From Nocardia australiensis (GTDB taxonomy: Bacteria; Actinomycetota; Actinomycetes; Mycobacteriales; Mycobacteriaceae), in NCBI RefSeq assembly GCF_020733705.1, contig NZ_JAJFZM010000003.1:62001-126000 (forward strand): 64,000 nucleotides of DNA, given 5' to 3'. Below are positions 35,585 through 45,446 of the stretch, one piece after another. The notes under the pieces were generated by a model. The model had not been told where the DNA came from, searched no databases, and was given only the letters and a program-made list of their open reading frames with translations. A program made the translations under genes and the position numbers. Numbering within the stretch: the first letter of the stretch is position 1; each line of letters begins with the position of its first letter.

Positions 35585-38329
35585 TCAGTGCGCCGCCGCG
35601 TCCCAGCTGCGGCCGGTGCCGACCGAAACATCCAGCGGTACCGACAGCTCGATCGCCGACGACATCTGTTCGCGCGCGAGGGCTTCCAGCGTCTGTCCCT
35701 CCCCCTCGGCGACCTCGAACACCAGCTCGTCGTGGATCTGCAGCAGCATCCGTGAGCGCAGCCCCTCGGCGGCGATGGCCTTGCGCACGTTGATCATCGC
35801 GACCTTGATGATGTCGGCGGCGGTGCCCTGGATGGGCGCGTTCAGCGCCATCCGCTCGGCGGCCTCGCGGCGCTGCCGGTTGCTGGAGTCCAGGTCGGGC
35901 AGGTAGCGGCGGCGGCCGAAAAGTGTCTGCGTGTAGCCGACCTTGCGGGCCTGTTCGACGACCTCGTAGAGGTAGTCGCGGATGCCGCCGAAGCGATCGA
36001 AGTAGACGTCCATCTGCTCCTTCGCCTCCTGCGTGCTGATCTTCAGCTGCACGGAAAGGCCGTAGGGGCTCAGGCCATAGGCAAGGCCGTAGGACATCGC
36101 CTTGATGCGACGGCGCAACTCGGGACTCACCTCCGACAGCGGGATATCGAATGCCTTGGAGGCGACGAAAGTGTGCAGGTCCTCACCGGAATTGAAGGCT
36201 TCGATCAGGCCCTCGTCGGCCGAGAGGTGCGCCATGATGCGCATTTCGATCTGGCTGTAATCCGCGGTCATCAACTCCGCGAAACCGGAGCCGACCACGA
36301 AGGTGTCGCGGATCCGGCGGCCGGTGTCGGTGCGGATCGGAATGTTCTGCAGGTTCGGTTCGGTGGAGGAGAGTCGGCCGGTGGCGGCGATGGTCTGGTT
36401 GAAAGTGGTGTGGATGCGACCGTCGTCGGCGACGGACTTGAGCAAGCCATCGACGGTGACCTTGAGCCGGGTGGCGTCGCGGTGCGCGAGCAGGTGTTCC
36501 AGGAACGGATGCTCGGTCTTCTCGAACAGCGATTCCAGCGCGTCAGCATCGGTGGTGTAGCCGGTCTTGGTGCGCTTGGTCTTGGGCATATCGAGTTCAT
36601 CGAACAGCACCACCTGCAGTTGCTTCGGTGAACCGAGGTTGATCTGCTTGCCGATCACCTCATAGGCCGCGTTGGCCGCCTCGGTCACCTTGTCCGCGAA
36701 CTGACGCTGCAAGGTCTCCAGTTGCTCGACGTCGACGGCGATGCCCGCGTCTTCCAGCGTGGCGAGCACACCGAGCAGCGGCAACTCCATATCTTCGAGC
36801 AGTGGGACGGACTCGATCTGCTGGAGTTCGGTATCCAGCGCATCGGCCAGGTCCGCTACCGCCCGGGCACGCAGCATTTCGGCCCGCGCGACCTCGGCGT
36901 CGACGGTGTCCTCGTCATCGAGCAGCGAAAGTTGCGGCGCCTCATCGGTTTCGGCGCGAAGTTCACGGCGCAGGTAGCGCAGTGACAGATCGTCGAGGTT
37001 GAAGCTGCGCTGGCCGGGGCGCACGAGATACGCCGCCAGCGCGGTGTCACTGGTCAGTCCGGCCAGGGTCCAGCCGCGACCGCGTAACGCGTGCATCGCC
37101 GCCTTTGCCTCGTGTAGCGCCTTCGGCACCGCCGAATCGGCCAGCCAGGTGCCGAGCGCGGCCTCGTCCTCAGGGGTCAGCACAGTGACATCGACGTAGC
37201 CACTCTCGCCGTCACCCGCCGCGATCGCCAACGCGCGCACGTCCCCGTTGCCGGGCGTACCGCTGCCGACCACGGAAACACCGTGGCGGACACCAGCTTT
37301 CGCATGCTCGATCAACCACTCCGCGACGGCGCCCACGGCAAGAGCGCCGCCGCTTATCTCGAAGCCCGCCTCGGCCTCCGGCTCCGGCGGCGCCAGCGTC
37401 TCGAACAGCCGGTCACGCAGTACCCGGAATTCGAGATCGTCGAAGAGCTGGTGGATCTTATTGCGATCCCAGGGCTGCTTGGCCAGCTGTTCGGGCGTGT
37501 AGGGCAGCGATACGTCGCGCACCATTTCGGTGAGCTGGCGGTTGAGCACCACGCTGCTCAGGTTGGCTCGTAGTGCGTCGCCGACCTTGCCCTTCACCTC
37601 GTCCACCTTGTCTACGAGGGTGGCCAGGTCGCCGTATTCGCGAATCCATTTGGCGGCGGTCTTCTCCCCGACGCCGGGGATCCCGGGCAGATTATCGCTG
37701 GGATCGCCGCGCAACGCCGCGTAGTCCGGGTACTGGGCGGGCGTTAGACCGTACTTTGCGAGCACTTCGTCGGGGGTGAACCGGGTCAGATCGGAGACGC
37801 CCTTGCGCGGGTACAGCACCGTGACGTTGTCGTTGACCAGCTGGATCGAATCTCGGTCACCGGTGACGATCAGCACCCGGAAACCCTCGGCGACCGCCTG
37901 GGTGGTGAGGGTGGCGATCAGGTCATCGGCCTCGAAGCCGTCGATCGCCATGACCGGAATGCCCATCGCGCCGAGCACGTCCTTGGTCAGCTCGACCTGC
38001 CCGCGGAACTCGTCCGGTGTGGCGCTGCGGTTGGCCTTGTACTCCGGATATGCCTCGGTACGGAATGTTTTACGCGACACGTCGAACGCGGCGGCAATAT
38101 GCGTCGGCTGCTCATCACGCAGCAGATTGATCAGCATCGCGGTGAATCCGTAGACCGCGTTGGTGGTCTGCCCGGTGACCGTCTTGAAGTTCTCCGCGGG
38201 CAGCGCGAAGAACGCCCGATAGGCGACCGAGTGCCCATCCAGCAATAGCAGCGTCGGCTGCGGACCGGCGGGATCGGAAGCTGCTGCTGGCACGGCGCTC
38301 GAACGCTGATCAGTGGTCGCTGGGGTCAC
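35585..38329 (-). CDS. polA: DNA polymerase I
   Basis: 914 residues. It fills gaps and removes primers during replication and repair. The N-terminal 5'-3' exonuclease domain (about 20-310) includes LLLLDGHSVAYRAFFALPAE, MAIDGFEADDLIATL, LIVTGDRDSIQLV and GDPSDNLPGIPGVGEKTAAK. The central 3'-5' proofreading domain lacks its acidic residues, as in mycobacteria. The C-terminal polymerase domain has motif A (TADYSQIEMRIMAHLS), motif B (RRRIKAMSYGLAYGLSPYG) and motif C (LLQIHDELVFEV). GTG 38329 is chosen because upstream in-frame sequence is Arg-rich noise. The gene ends 11 bases after the convergent lipoprotein relic. Confidence 0.97.
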   Translation of the reverse strand: MTPATTDQRSSAVPAAASDPAGPQPTLLLLDGHSVAYRAFFALPAENFKTVTGQTTNAVYGFTAMLINLLRDEQPTHIAAAFDVSRKTFRTEAYPEYKANRSATPDEFRGQVELTKDVLGAMGIPVMAIDGFEADDLIATLTTQAVAEGFRVLIVTGDRDSIQLVNDNVTVLYPRKGVSDLTRFTPDEVLAKYGLTPAQYPDYAALRGDPSDNLPGIPGVGEKTAAKWIREYGDLATLVDKVDEVKGKVGDALRANLSSVVLNRQLTEMVRDVSLPYTPEQLAKQPWDRNKIHQLFDDLEFRVLRDRLFETLAPPEPEAEAGFEISGGALAVGAVAEWLIEHAKAGVRHGVSVVGSGTPGNGDVRALAIAAGDGESGYVDVTVLTPEDEAALGTWLADSAVPKALHEAKAAMHALRGRGWTLAGLTSDTALAAYLVRPGQRSFNLDDLSLRYLRRELRAETDEAPQLSLLDDEDTVDAEVARAEMLRARAVADLADALDTELQQIESVPLLEDMELPLLGVLATLEDAGIAVDVEQLETLQRQFADKVTEAANAAYEVIGKQINLGSPKQLQVVLFDELDMPKTKRTKTGYTTDADALESLFEKTEHPFLEHLLAHRDATRLKVTVDGLLKSVADDGRIHTTFNQTIAATGRLSSTEPNLQNIPIRTDTGRRIRDTFVVGSGFAELMTADYSQIEMRIMAHLSADEGLIEAFNSGEDLHTFVASKAFDIPLSEVSPELRRRIKAMSYGLAYGLSPYGLSVQLKISTQEAKEQMDVYFDRFGGIRDYLYEVVEQARKVGYTQTLFGRRRYLPDLDSSNRQRREAAERMALNAPIQGTAADIIKVAMINVRKAIAAEGLRSRMLLQIHDELVFEVAEGEGQTLEALAREQMSSAIELSVPLDVSVGTGRSWDAAAH

Positions 38330-38407
38330 GCACAAGAGTCTAGGGACGCGCACCGACAACTCGAAGCGGCGGCTCCCACGAGCAGCGACGCGCCGAGGCC
38401 GCCACAC

Positions 38408-39397
38408 TCATTCCACCGTCGCCGCCGCGCTGTACCAGGTATTGCACTCCCAGGTATCGCCCTTTTCCGAACCCCAGGTGAACCAATTGAGCACGCTCCG
38501 ATCGATGCCGTGCAGCCGGGGATCACCGGGGCTATCGCCCGCGACGCCGCTGCGGCGGGAGGCTTCGTCCCAGGTCTGCTGATCCAGATCGCCGCGGCCG
38601 TAGTTGGTGCCGAGGAACATACCCGCGAAGCACCACGCCTGCAGATCCATCCGCCTGCTCTGTTCCTGCCCCGCGGCGCTGTCCCAGCCCACCGCCGTCC
38701 GTTTGTCGGTGTACGCGCGCATGATTCCGATGAGGGCTTGGACGTGGTGGCCGTATTCGCGGGTCAGCATGGCCAGTTGCGCGCCGCGACTCGAACCGGC
38801 GGTCCGCGATCGCAACGCGTCGAACGGCATGACGATCGTCTCGTCCGCCGCGCAATACAGGGCCGCCGGGGCACGGCGAAGTTCACCGGCGCAGGCGGTG
38901 TCCGCAGCCACCGCCTTTGCCGGAGCCGCCAAACGCGGTGTATGGAACGGTAATCCGACGCTGCGTAGCGTCGATCCCCACGAATCGTCGAGACATCCGA
39001 TCGCGCGCTGGTATAAGGCCCGCGCCGATTCCGCGTCATCGTGCCAGGCCGGCAACTTGCACTCGCCCCGGCCAACGCCGCTGTGTTGCGCGAACAGTGG
39101 ATGATCGGCCAGCGCGAAAACCGGACGCGAACCCATCGACTGCGGCACCCCGGCCAGCGGTGCCGCCGCAATGGGCGGCGCGCCGTCACCGGCGGGCCCG
39201 GTCGCGCCCGTCATCGGCCCGTACGGGACGGAACCGGCGGCCGCCGCGTACGCGGAAACACCCGCCGCCGAAGGCTTCTCCCCACCGTCGGTACCGCAAC
39301 CGGCAATGGCAAGCACGCCGACCACACCACACGCCACCCCCGCGAGTAGCCCCCGACTACCCCGCCACGGTACGAATCGAAAGGAAGTCGCCTTCAT
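38408..39397 (-). CDS. Metallopeptidase-like lipoprotein with altered zinc motif
   Basis: 329 residues. A signal peptide with lipobox VLAIAGC (Cys34) anchors it outside the membrane. A Pro/Ala/Gly linker leads to a domain related to the YpfJ/neutral zinc metallopeptidase family: LPAWHDDAESARALYQRAIG, AALYCAADETIVMPFDAL, then MLTREYGHHVQALIGIM and LQAWCFAGMFLGTNYGRG. In active members the segment reads His-Glu-x-x-His; here it is Arg-Glu-Tyr-Gly-His-His, so the first zinc ligand is lost. Paired cysteines suggest disulfides. It may be an inactive, binding-only relative. It lies upstream of polA on the same strand. Confidence 0.75.
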   Translation of the reverse strand: MKATSFRFVPWRGSRGLLAGVACGVVGVLAIAGCGTDGGEKPSAAGVSAYAAAAGSVPYGPMTGATGPAGDGAPPIAAAPLAGVPQSMGSRPVFALADHPLFAQHSGVGRGECKLPAWHDDAESARALYQRAIGCLDDSWGSTLRSVGLPFHTPRLAAPAKAVAADTACAGELRRAPAALYCAADETIVMPFDALRSRTAGSSRGAQLAMLTREYGHHVQALIGIMRAYTDKRTAVGWDSAAGQEQSRRMDLQAWCFAGMFLGTNYGRGDLDQQTWDEASRRSGVAGDSPGDPRLHGIDRSVLNWFTWGSEKGDTWECNTWYSAAATVE

Positions 39398-39517
39398 GAT
39401 CCCCCCTACCGAATTCGATCACCGCATCTCATGCAACCCGACCCGGGTCGACCCCGCAACCCGGGCAGGCCGATACGCACGAAATTCCCGGTGCCGCCCC
39501 GCTCCGCCGGACGCACA

Positions 39518-41194
39518 TCACAACGTGGCGACAAGTTCCCGAAGCACAGGCAGGCTCACCGACCCGGCGCCGAGCACCACATCATGGAATGCCTTGATAT
39601 CGAACCGGTCCGCGAGCCGTCGCGCGGCCAGGCGACGCTGGCGGCGGATTTCCAACTGGCCCACCTTGTAGCCGACGGCCTGGCCCGGGATAGCGATATA
39701 CCGGTCGACCTCGACCTCGATCTCCGCCAGCCCGACGGGCGCGTTGGCCACCATGAAATCGATAGCCTGTTGGCGGCTCCAGCCTTTGGCGTGGATTCCG
39801 GTGTCGACGACCAGGCGGCAGGATCGCAAGGAGTCACCGGCAAGCATCCCGATCCGCCCCAAATCGTCCTCGTACAAGCCCATTTCGTCAGCCAGCCGTT
39901 CGCTGTAGAGCGCCCAGCCTTCGACGAACGCGGTATTGGCGAAGGAGTGCCGCTGAAACCGCGGCAGCTGATCGAGTTCATCGGCGATGGTCAGTTGCAG
40001 ATGATGACCGGGTATGGCCTCATGGAAGGCCACCGATGCCGTCTCGTATCGGCTGCGCCCCTCGGCATCATGCAGATTCACGAAATACGTACCCGGCCTC
40101 GAACCATCTGCTGCGGGTGGGGCGTAGTAGGCACCGGCCGAGTCGGCGGCGAGCGCCTCGGGCAGTTGCACGATGTCACAGGATTGTCTTGGCAGCCTGC
40201 CGAACCAGTTCCCCATCTCCGCGCTCGCCACGGTCAACGCGCGGCGGGCGTCGGCCATGATCTCCGCGCCGTCGGCGTAGCGCAGGCCGGGATCCTCACG
40301 CAGCCTGGTGAAGATCTGGCCGGCGTCGGTCGTGGCGAACAGCCGCGCGCCGATCTCGGCGTATTCCGCACCCAGCAGCGCCAATTCGGACAGTCCAAGC
40401 TGATGGATCTCCTCAGCGCCGAGATCGGGCAGTGTCGTGTGCTGACGCAGCAGTCGCCGGTAGATATCCGCACCGTCCGCACCGAGCCAGCACAAACCGC
40501 ACTCCTCGTCCGATCGGCTCGCGGGCAGCAGTTCGTCGGCGAGCACATCCCGATAGCGTTGGAACGCGGGCCGAATCACCTCGCGGGCAACCTCGGCGAG
40601 TTCGGCCCGCCACACCGCCTCGCCATCCCAATCCGGCGGGCCGGCGAAGGTAACGAAAGGATCGTTACCGATATCGCTGTCCAGATAGCTGTCGAGCTGG
40701 TTGAGCGAACGCTCGATAGTGATCCGCGCGGGGGCGCGGCCCGCGGCGAGACCGGCCCGAAAGCGTTGCGCCGCTTGGGCCATCATGTCGCCGAACTGCC
40801 GGAAACGCACCAGAAGAGCCCTGGCCTGCGCCGGGCACGGCGCGTTCAGCTGTGGCGCGACCATGAGTAGCGCGGCGTGAATACCGTCCATTTGATCGGA
40901 CGCCATTTCCGTCGGCCGCCACGCCAATCGATCCACCGCCCCGGCTAATTCGGTGTGCAGCAGACTGCGCGTGATCCGGTCCTGCGGACTCAATCGATCG
41001 ATGTCGAGGGCGGCCACCTTGCCGAGCAATGTGCGCCACTGCGCGAGCAACCGCCCTTCGGCCTCGACGCTGAGGTCCTCGATGCGATCGTCGAAACGAC
41101 GATCACCCAGTACCGTGGCCATACTCGGCATGGCCGCCAGCACACTGTCCCAGTACTGGTCGGCCAGGCCCGTCAGTTCGTCATGCCCATCCAT
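39518..41194 (-). CDS. DUF885 family metallopeptidase-like protein
   Basis: 558 residues from ATG 41194; an in-frame TTG at 41203 is an alternative. The zinc-binding motif is in ASVAFHEAIPGHHLQLTIAD (H-E-x-x-x-G-H-H), followed by HSFANTAFVEGWALYSERLA with a further Glu ligand, as in DUF885 proteins related to M32-type carboxypeptidases. The N-terminal half is helical and Arg/Leu-rich, with no signal peptide, so it is probably cytoplasmic. The peptide substrate is unknown. It is read in the same direction as the liv genes but starts 27 bases after livF, so it may belong to that transcript. Confidence 0.88.
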   Translation of the reverse strand: MDGHDELTGLADQYWDSVLAAMPSMATVLGDRRFDDRIEDLSVEAEGRLLAQWRTLLGKVAALDIDRLSPQDRITRSLLHTELAGAVDRLAWRPTEMASDQMDGIHAALLMVAPQLNAPCPAQARALLVRFRQFGDMMAQAAQRFRAGLAAGRAPARITIERSLNQLDSYLDSDIGNDPFVTFAGPPDWDGEAVWRAELAEVAREVIRPAFQRYRDVLADELLPASRSDEECGLCWLGADGADIYRRLLRQHTTLPDLGAEEIHQLGLSELALLGAEYAEIGARLFATTDAGQIFTRLREDPGLRYADGAEIMADARRALTVASAEMGNWFGRLPRQSCDIVQLPEALAADSAGAYYAPPAADGSRPGTYFVNLHDAEGRSRYETASVAFHEAIPGHHLQLTIADELDQLPRFQRHSFANTAFVEGWALYSERLADEMGLYEDDLGRIGMLAGDSLRSCRLVVDTGIHAKGWSRQQAIDFMVANAPVGLAEIEVEVDRYIAIPGQAVGYKVGQLEIRRQRRLAARRLADRFDIKAFHDVVLGAGSVSLPVLRELVATL

Positions 41195-41220
41195 GACGAT
41201 CAATCATGCCGAATGCCGAC

Positions 41221-41982
41221 CTATCCGACACCGAGATACGCCGACTTCACGGCCGGATCGGTGAGCAGTTCGCGCCCACTTCCCGTCTTGGTGACCGCAC
41301 CGGTCTCCAAAATATAGGCCCGATCGCTGCGGGCCAATGCCTGCTGCGCGTTCTGCTCCACGAGCAACACCGTGGTGCCCTGCTTGTTGATCTGCGAGAT
41401 GATCCGGAAGATCTGCTGAATCACCATGGGCGCCAACCCCATCGACGGTTCGTCCAGCAGCAGCAGCCGTGGACGTGCCATCAGCGCGCGACCGATCGCC
41501 AGCATCTGCTGCTCACCGCCCGAGAGCGTGCCACCGACCTGCTTACGCCGCTCGGCCAACCTCGGAAACAGCCCGAACACCCACTCCAGCGTGGAGTCGT
41601 ATTCCGACTTCGGGTCGAACGGTCTTGCGTAGGAACCCATATCGAGGTTCTCCTGGACCGTCATGCCCGGAAAGACGCCGCGCCCCTCCGGTGCCTGAAT
41701 CAGCCCGTGCTTCACTCGCTCGTGCGCCTTCATGTGGGTGATGTCGCGACCCTCGAACATGATTCGGCCACGTGTTAGCGGCAGCAACCCTGATAGGGCT
41801 CGCATGGTCGTGGTCTTACCCGCGCCGTTCGCGCCGAGCAATGTGACCAGCTCACCGGATGCCACCTGCAATGAAATCCCGTGCAGCGCCTGAATTCTGC
41901 CGTAGTTGACGACCATGTCCTCGACCTCGAGCAATGGCCCCGAGGGTTCGTCGTGGCTTTCCGATTTGGTTTCCGCTGCCAT
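41221..41982 (-). CDS. livF: Branched-chain amino acid ABC transporter ATP-binding protein LivF
   Basis: 253 residues. One of two ATPases of the branched-chain amino acid importer. Walker A is LLGANGAGKTTTMRAL, signature GTLSGGEQQMLAIGRAL, Walker B LLLLDEPSMGLAP and the H-loop is replaced by the LivF-typical TVLLVEQNAQQAL. ATG 41982 lies four bases after the livG stop codon; the longer in-frame frame would run back into livG. It is the last gene of the liv operon. Confidence 0.95.
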   Translation of the reverse strand: MAAETKSESHDEPSGPLLEVEDMVVNYGRIQALHGISLQVASGELVTLLGANGAGKTTTMRALSGLLPLTRGRIMFEGRDITHMKAHERVKHGLIQAPEGRGVFPGMTVQENLDMGSYARPFDPKSEYDSTLEWVFGLFPRLAERRKQVGGTLSGGEQQMLAIGRALMARPRLLLLDEPSMGLAPMVIQQIFRIISQINKQGTTVLLVEQNAQQALARSDRAYILETGAVTKTGSGRELLTDPAVKSAYLGVG

Positions 41983-41986
41983 GTCC

Positions 41987-42985
41987 CTACCCGTCCGTCC
42001 CGTGTGCGCCATCGGCTGCCTCCGCGTCGGTGCCGTCGTCGGGCACACCGAGGTAGGCATTGATCACATCCGGGTTCTCACGGATGTCACCGGGCAGTCC
42101 GTCGGCGATCTTGCGGCCGAATTCGAGCACCACGATCCGGTCGGTCACTCCCATCACCAGTCGCATATCGTGCTCGATCAGCAGGACGGTGAAACCGTCG
42201 TCGCGGATCTTGCGGATCAGATCCATCAGTGCGGACTTCTCGCTGGGATTGAATCCGGCAGCGGGCTCATCCAGGCACAACAGCTTCGGCTCGGTAGCCA
42301 GCGCGCGGGCGATCTCCAGCCTGCGCTGGTCACCATAGGACAGGTTGCGCGCCTTCTCGACCGCTCGTGGCGCGATGCCGACGAATTCCAGCAGAGCCAT
42401 ACCGCGTTCGATGGCCGCGTGTTCCTCGCGGCGATGCCGTGGCGTGCGGAAGACTGCGCCCGGCACCGACGTCTTGTGCCTGGCGTCGGTGCCGACGACG
42501 ACGTTTTCCAGCGCGGTCATCTCGGCGAAGAGCCGAATGTTCTGGAAGGTGCGCGCGATACCGAGACGGGTGATGGCATTGCGCTTGGTCTTCGTCAGCG
42601 GCTTGCCATCGAAATACACGACCCCCGATGACGGCCGGTATACCCCGGTGATCGCATTGAAGCAGGTGGTTTTGCCCGCGCCATTGGGTCCGATCAGGCC
42701 GAGGATCTCACCGCGGCGGATCTCGAAACTTACGTCATCCAATGCGGTCAGACCGCCGAATTTGACGGTCAGCCCGTCGGTGCGCAGTAGCGCTTCGCCG
42801 ACCGGGGTCTCGATTTCGCGGCTCGGCGCGACTACCTCCGCGACCGCGTCGGCATCGCCGAGTTCCGGCAGCACGGCCGTCACGTCGACGACGCCCGCGC
42901 TCGGCGCCGCCTCTGGTTCGGCGGCGATCTCCGCTGCCATGTCCTCGTTGTCGAACAGCGCGTCACCCGCGCCCGGCCCGGTCAT
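41987..42985 (-). CDS. livG: Branched-chain amino acid ABC transporter ATP-binding protein LivG
   Basis: 332 residues, longer than usual because of a ~70-residue acidic, Ala-rich N-terminal extension (EPEAAPSAGVVDVTAVLPEL). The ATPase core has Walker A GLIGPNGAGKTTCFNAITG, signature LSYGDQRRLEIARAL, Walker B LLCLDEPAAGFNPSE and VLLIEHDMRLVMGV. TRLGIARTFQNIRLFAEMTA is diagnostic of LivG. It overlaps livM by four bases. A start downstream of the extension cannot be excluded, but the coding frame is open throughout and codon use does not change. Confidence 0.94.
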   Translation of the reverse strand: MTGPGAGDALFDNEDMAAEIAAEPEAAPSAGVVDVTAVLPELGDADAVAEVVAPSREIETPVGEALLRTDGLTVKFGGLTALDDVSFEIRRGEILGLIGPNGAGKTTCFNAITGVYRPSSGVVYFDGKPLTKTKRNAITRLGIARTFQNIRLFAEMTALENVVVGTDARHKTSVPGAVFRTPRHRREEHAAIERGMALLEFVGIAPRAVEKARNLSYGDQRRLEIARALATEPKLLCLDEPAAGFNPSEKSALMDLIRKIRDDGFTVLLIEHDMRLVMGVTDRIVVLEFGRKIADGLPGDIRENPDVINAYLGVPDDGTDAEAADGAHGTDG

Positions 42986-44376
42986 GCGCGTTCCCCGATC
43001 GCCTGGTTGCCGAACGGTTTACGCACGGCCCGATATACCTGCCGCCCGTAGGCGAGCAACTTCTGCCGCGCCGGGAACAACCCCTGCGGCCTGAAGATCA
43101 TCAACACGATGAGCGTGATACCGAAGAACAGGTATTTGAAGTCGCCGAGCGACTGCGCACCCTGCTCATGGAATTTCAGTACATTCCCGAGCAGCACCAG
43201 CAACCCGATGATCACTACGACAATGCCGGCGAGATATCCCCGGCGAACTTGCCGCCGTTGATCGCGAGCCCAGCGCTTCCACCCGAGCACCATCGCTACG
43301 ATGGCCGCGATCGTGACCGCGAGCATCACGTAGCCGAGCGCACTCTGCTGCACCAACTGCACCGACAGCAACCGGTTCGGCAGGTACACAATGATGAACG
43401 CGCCGACGATCACGCCGAGCTTGTTGCCCTGACCACCGATGACGACCGCGCACAGGAACAGCATCGAGTTGATGATGTTGAACCCGCTCGGATTCACGAA
43501 CTGCACCTGACCCGCGTACAGCGCACCCGAAAGCCCACCGACCGCAGCGCCGATCATGAACGCCCACAGCTTGAACTTGAAGGTGGGCACGCCCATGATC
43601 TCGGCCGCGTCCTCGTCCTCCCGGATCGCCACCCAGGCCCGCCCGACCCGGCTACGCTCCAGGTTCCCGACGATCAACAGCACGATGATGACCAACACCA
43701 TGCCGACCCAGAACCACCACACACCGGAGTTGGCCTTGTCGAAGATGTTGGAGGAGTTGGCATCTCCGACATTCCCGGCGGAGAACACCCCGTTGGGCCG
43801 CTCCTCGGACTCTCCGACGCGCGGATAGGCGATACCGGACAGGCCGAGGCTGCCGTTGGTGATGTCGCCGAGATTGTCAGCGAGCAACCGGACGATCTCG
43901 CCGAATCCCAGCGTCACGATGGCCAGGTAATCGCCGCGCAGCCGCAGCGTCGGCGAGCCGAGAATCAGGCCGGACACCGCAGTGACCGCCGCAGCCAGCG
44001 GCAGACAGGCCAACCAGGCCCAGTCATCGCTGAGCCAGCCGCCGTCGGTCTGGTTCCACGGACTGTTGGGACTGGTCAACAAACCAACCGTATACGCGCC
44101 GACGGCGTAGAAGCCGACATATCCGAGATCGAGCAGACCCGCCTGCCCGACAACAACATTCAGGCCGATCGCGATCAGCGCGTACATCGCGAACTGCGCC
44201 ATCACCCCGCCGAAACTGGTTCCCGGAGTATCCAGGAACGGCGGCGGGTACAGCGGCAGCAGCGCGAGCAGGATGATGGCGGGCACGCCGACCCCCCACT
44301 GCGCCGGTCGCGACAACCCGCTCCACCAGGTTCGCAGCGCGTCACCGACGCCGTGCTTGGTTACCTCGTCAGTCAT
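42982..44376 (-). CDS. livM: Branched-chain amino acid ABC transporter permease LivM
   Basis: 464 residues with ten or more membrane segments, e.g. VGVPAIILLALLPLYPPPF, MYALIAIGLNVVVGQAGLLD, LACLPLAAAVTAVSGLILG, WFWVGMVLVIIVLLIVGNLE. The LivM core LGYVGFYAVGAYTVGLLTS and the cytoplasmic loop RVGRAWVAIREDEDAAEIMG, which contacts the ATPases, are clear. C-terminal segments (LAGIVVVIIGLLVLLGNVLK) extend it beyond the E. coli protein. It overlaps livH and livG by four bases on each side, so all three are co-translated. Confidence 0.95.
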   Translation of the reverse strand: MTDEVTKHGVGDALRTWWSGLSRPAQWGVGVPAIILLALLPLYPPPFLDTPGTSFGGVMAQFAMYALIAIGLNVVVGQAGLLDLGYVGFYAVGAYTVGLLTSPNSPWNQTDGGWLSDDWAWLACLPLAAAVTAVSGLILGSPTLRLRGDYLAIVTLGFGEIVRLLADNLGDITNGSLGLSGIAYPRVGESEERPNGVFSAGNVGDANSSNIFDKANSGVWWFWVGMVLVIIVLLIVGNLERSRVGRAWVAIREDEDAAEIMGVPTFKFKLWAFMIGAAVGGLSGALYAGQVQFVNPSGFNIINSMLFLCAVVIGGQGNKLGVIVGAFIIVYLPNRLLSVQLVQQSALGYVMLAVTIAAIVAMVLGWKRWARDQRRQVRRGYLAGIVVVIIGLLVLLGNVLKFHEQGAQSLGDFKYLFFGITLIVLMIFRPQGLFPARQKLLAYGRQVYRAVRKPFGNQAIGERA

Positions 44377-45410
44377 GCGCGCGCCTTTCCGAGGCTTTCA
44401 CCCAGAATGCCAGTCGGGCGAATCATGAGCACCAGCACCAGCACAACGAACGCGACCACGTCACGCCATTCGGTACCGAAGAGGATCTGACCGTAATTCT
44501 CCGCCAACCCGAGCAACAGTCCCCCGAGCAGCGCGCCACGCAGGTTGCCGATGCCGCCGAGCACTGCGGCGCTGAATGCCTTGATACCCAGAATGAATCC
44601 GCCCGAGTAGATGATCCCGTTCGGAATCTTGAGCGTGTAGAGCAAGGCTGCCGCGCCGGCGAGCACACCGCCGATGAGAAAGGTCAGCATGATGACCCGC
44701 TCGCGTGACACACCCATCAGCGTCGCGGTATCCGGGTCCTGCGCCACGGCCCTGATGCCGCGGCCGAACTTGGTCCGGTTGATCAGAATCTCCGTCAGCG
44801 CGGCCAAAATGATTGCGGCGACGATGATTATGATGGTCACGTTGGTGACGTCGGCGCCGCCGAAGCTGAACTGTACGGTCGGTTCGACCAACATGATCGG
44901 CTTCTGGGCATTGGTGCCACCGAGCTCGGGCCAAATCTTCGGCACCACGAAATGCATGATCTCCTGGATCACGAACGAAGCGCCGATGGCGGTAATGAGA
45001 AAAATCAGTGGTTTGGCGCCGCGCTTGCGTAGCGGCCGATATGCCACCCGCTCCAATCCGACTGCGGCACCGCCGGATACCGCCATTCCGAAGATCATCG
45101 CCAGACCCAGATAGGTGACGGTCAGGATGACTCCCTGGGAGTAAACATCGCCGCTCGGTGAGAATCCGAGCAACATGAGCCCGACATACTGACCGAACAT
45201 GCCGAGCATGAATATTTCTGAATGGGCGAAATTGATCAACCTCAATACGCCGTAGACCAGGGTGTAGCCGACAGCGACCAGCGCGTAGATTGCACCGTAA
45301 GACAATCCGTCGACGGTCAGCCGCCAGAAATCATCGATCACTCCCTGGTAATTGAAGTCGATCGAACCGCCGGCGAATTGTGCAGCGCCGGCCAATACTG
45401 TTGATGTCAT
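44373..45410 (-). CDS. livH: Branched-chain amino acid ABC transporter permease LivH
   Basis: 345 residues, multi-spanning. The family motif GLSYGAIYALVAVGYTLVYG, with RLINFAHSEIFMLGMFGQYV, starts near residue 35. The loop GRGIRAVAQDPDTATLMGVS binds the ATPases, and AAVLGGIGNLRGALLGGLLL closes the core. ATG 45410 is chosen over a GTG seven codons upstream. A stable hairpin lies between livK and this gene, so it probably receives less transcript than livK. Confidence 0.95.
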   Translation of the reverse strand: MTSTVLAGAAQFAGGSIDFNYQGVIDDFWRLTVDGLSYGAIYALVAVGYTLVYGVLRLINFAHSEIFMLGMFGQYVGLMLLGFSPSGDVYSQGVILTVTYLGLAMIFGMAVSGGAAVGLERVAYRPLRKRGAKPLIFLITAIGASFVIQEIMHFVVPKIWPELGGTNAQKPIMLVEPTVQFSFGGADVTNVTIIIIVAAIILAALTEILINRTKFGRGIRAVAQDPDTATLMGVSRERVIMLTFLIGGVLAGAAALLYTLKIPNGIIYSGGFILGIKAFSAAVLGGIGNLRGALLGGLLLGLAENYGQILFGTEWRDVVAFVVLVLVLMIRPTGILGESLGKARA

Positions 45411-45446
45411 TCGTAATTCGCCCTCATTCAACGGCCCTCACGAAAC

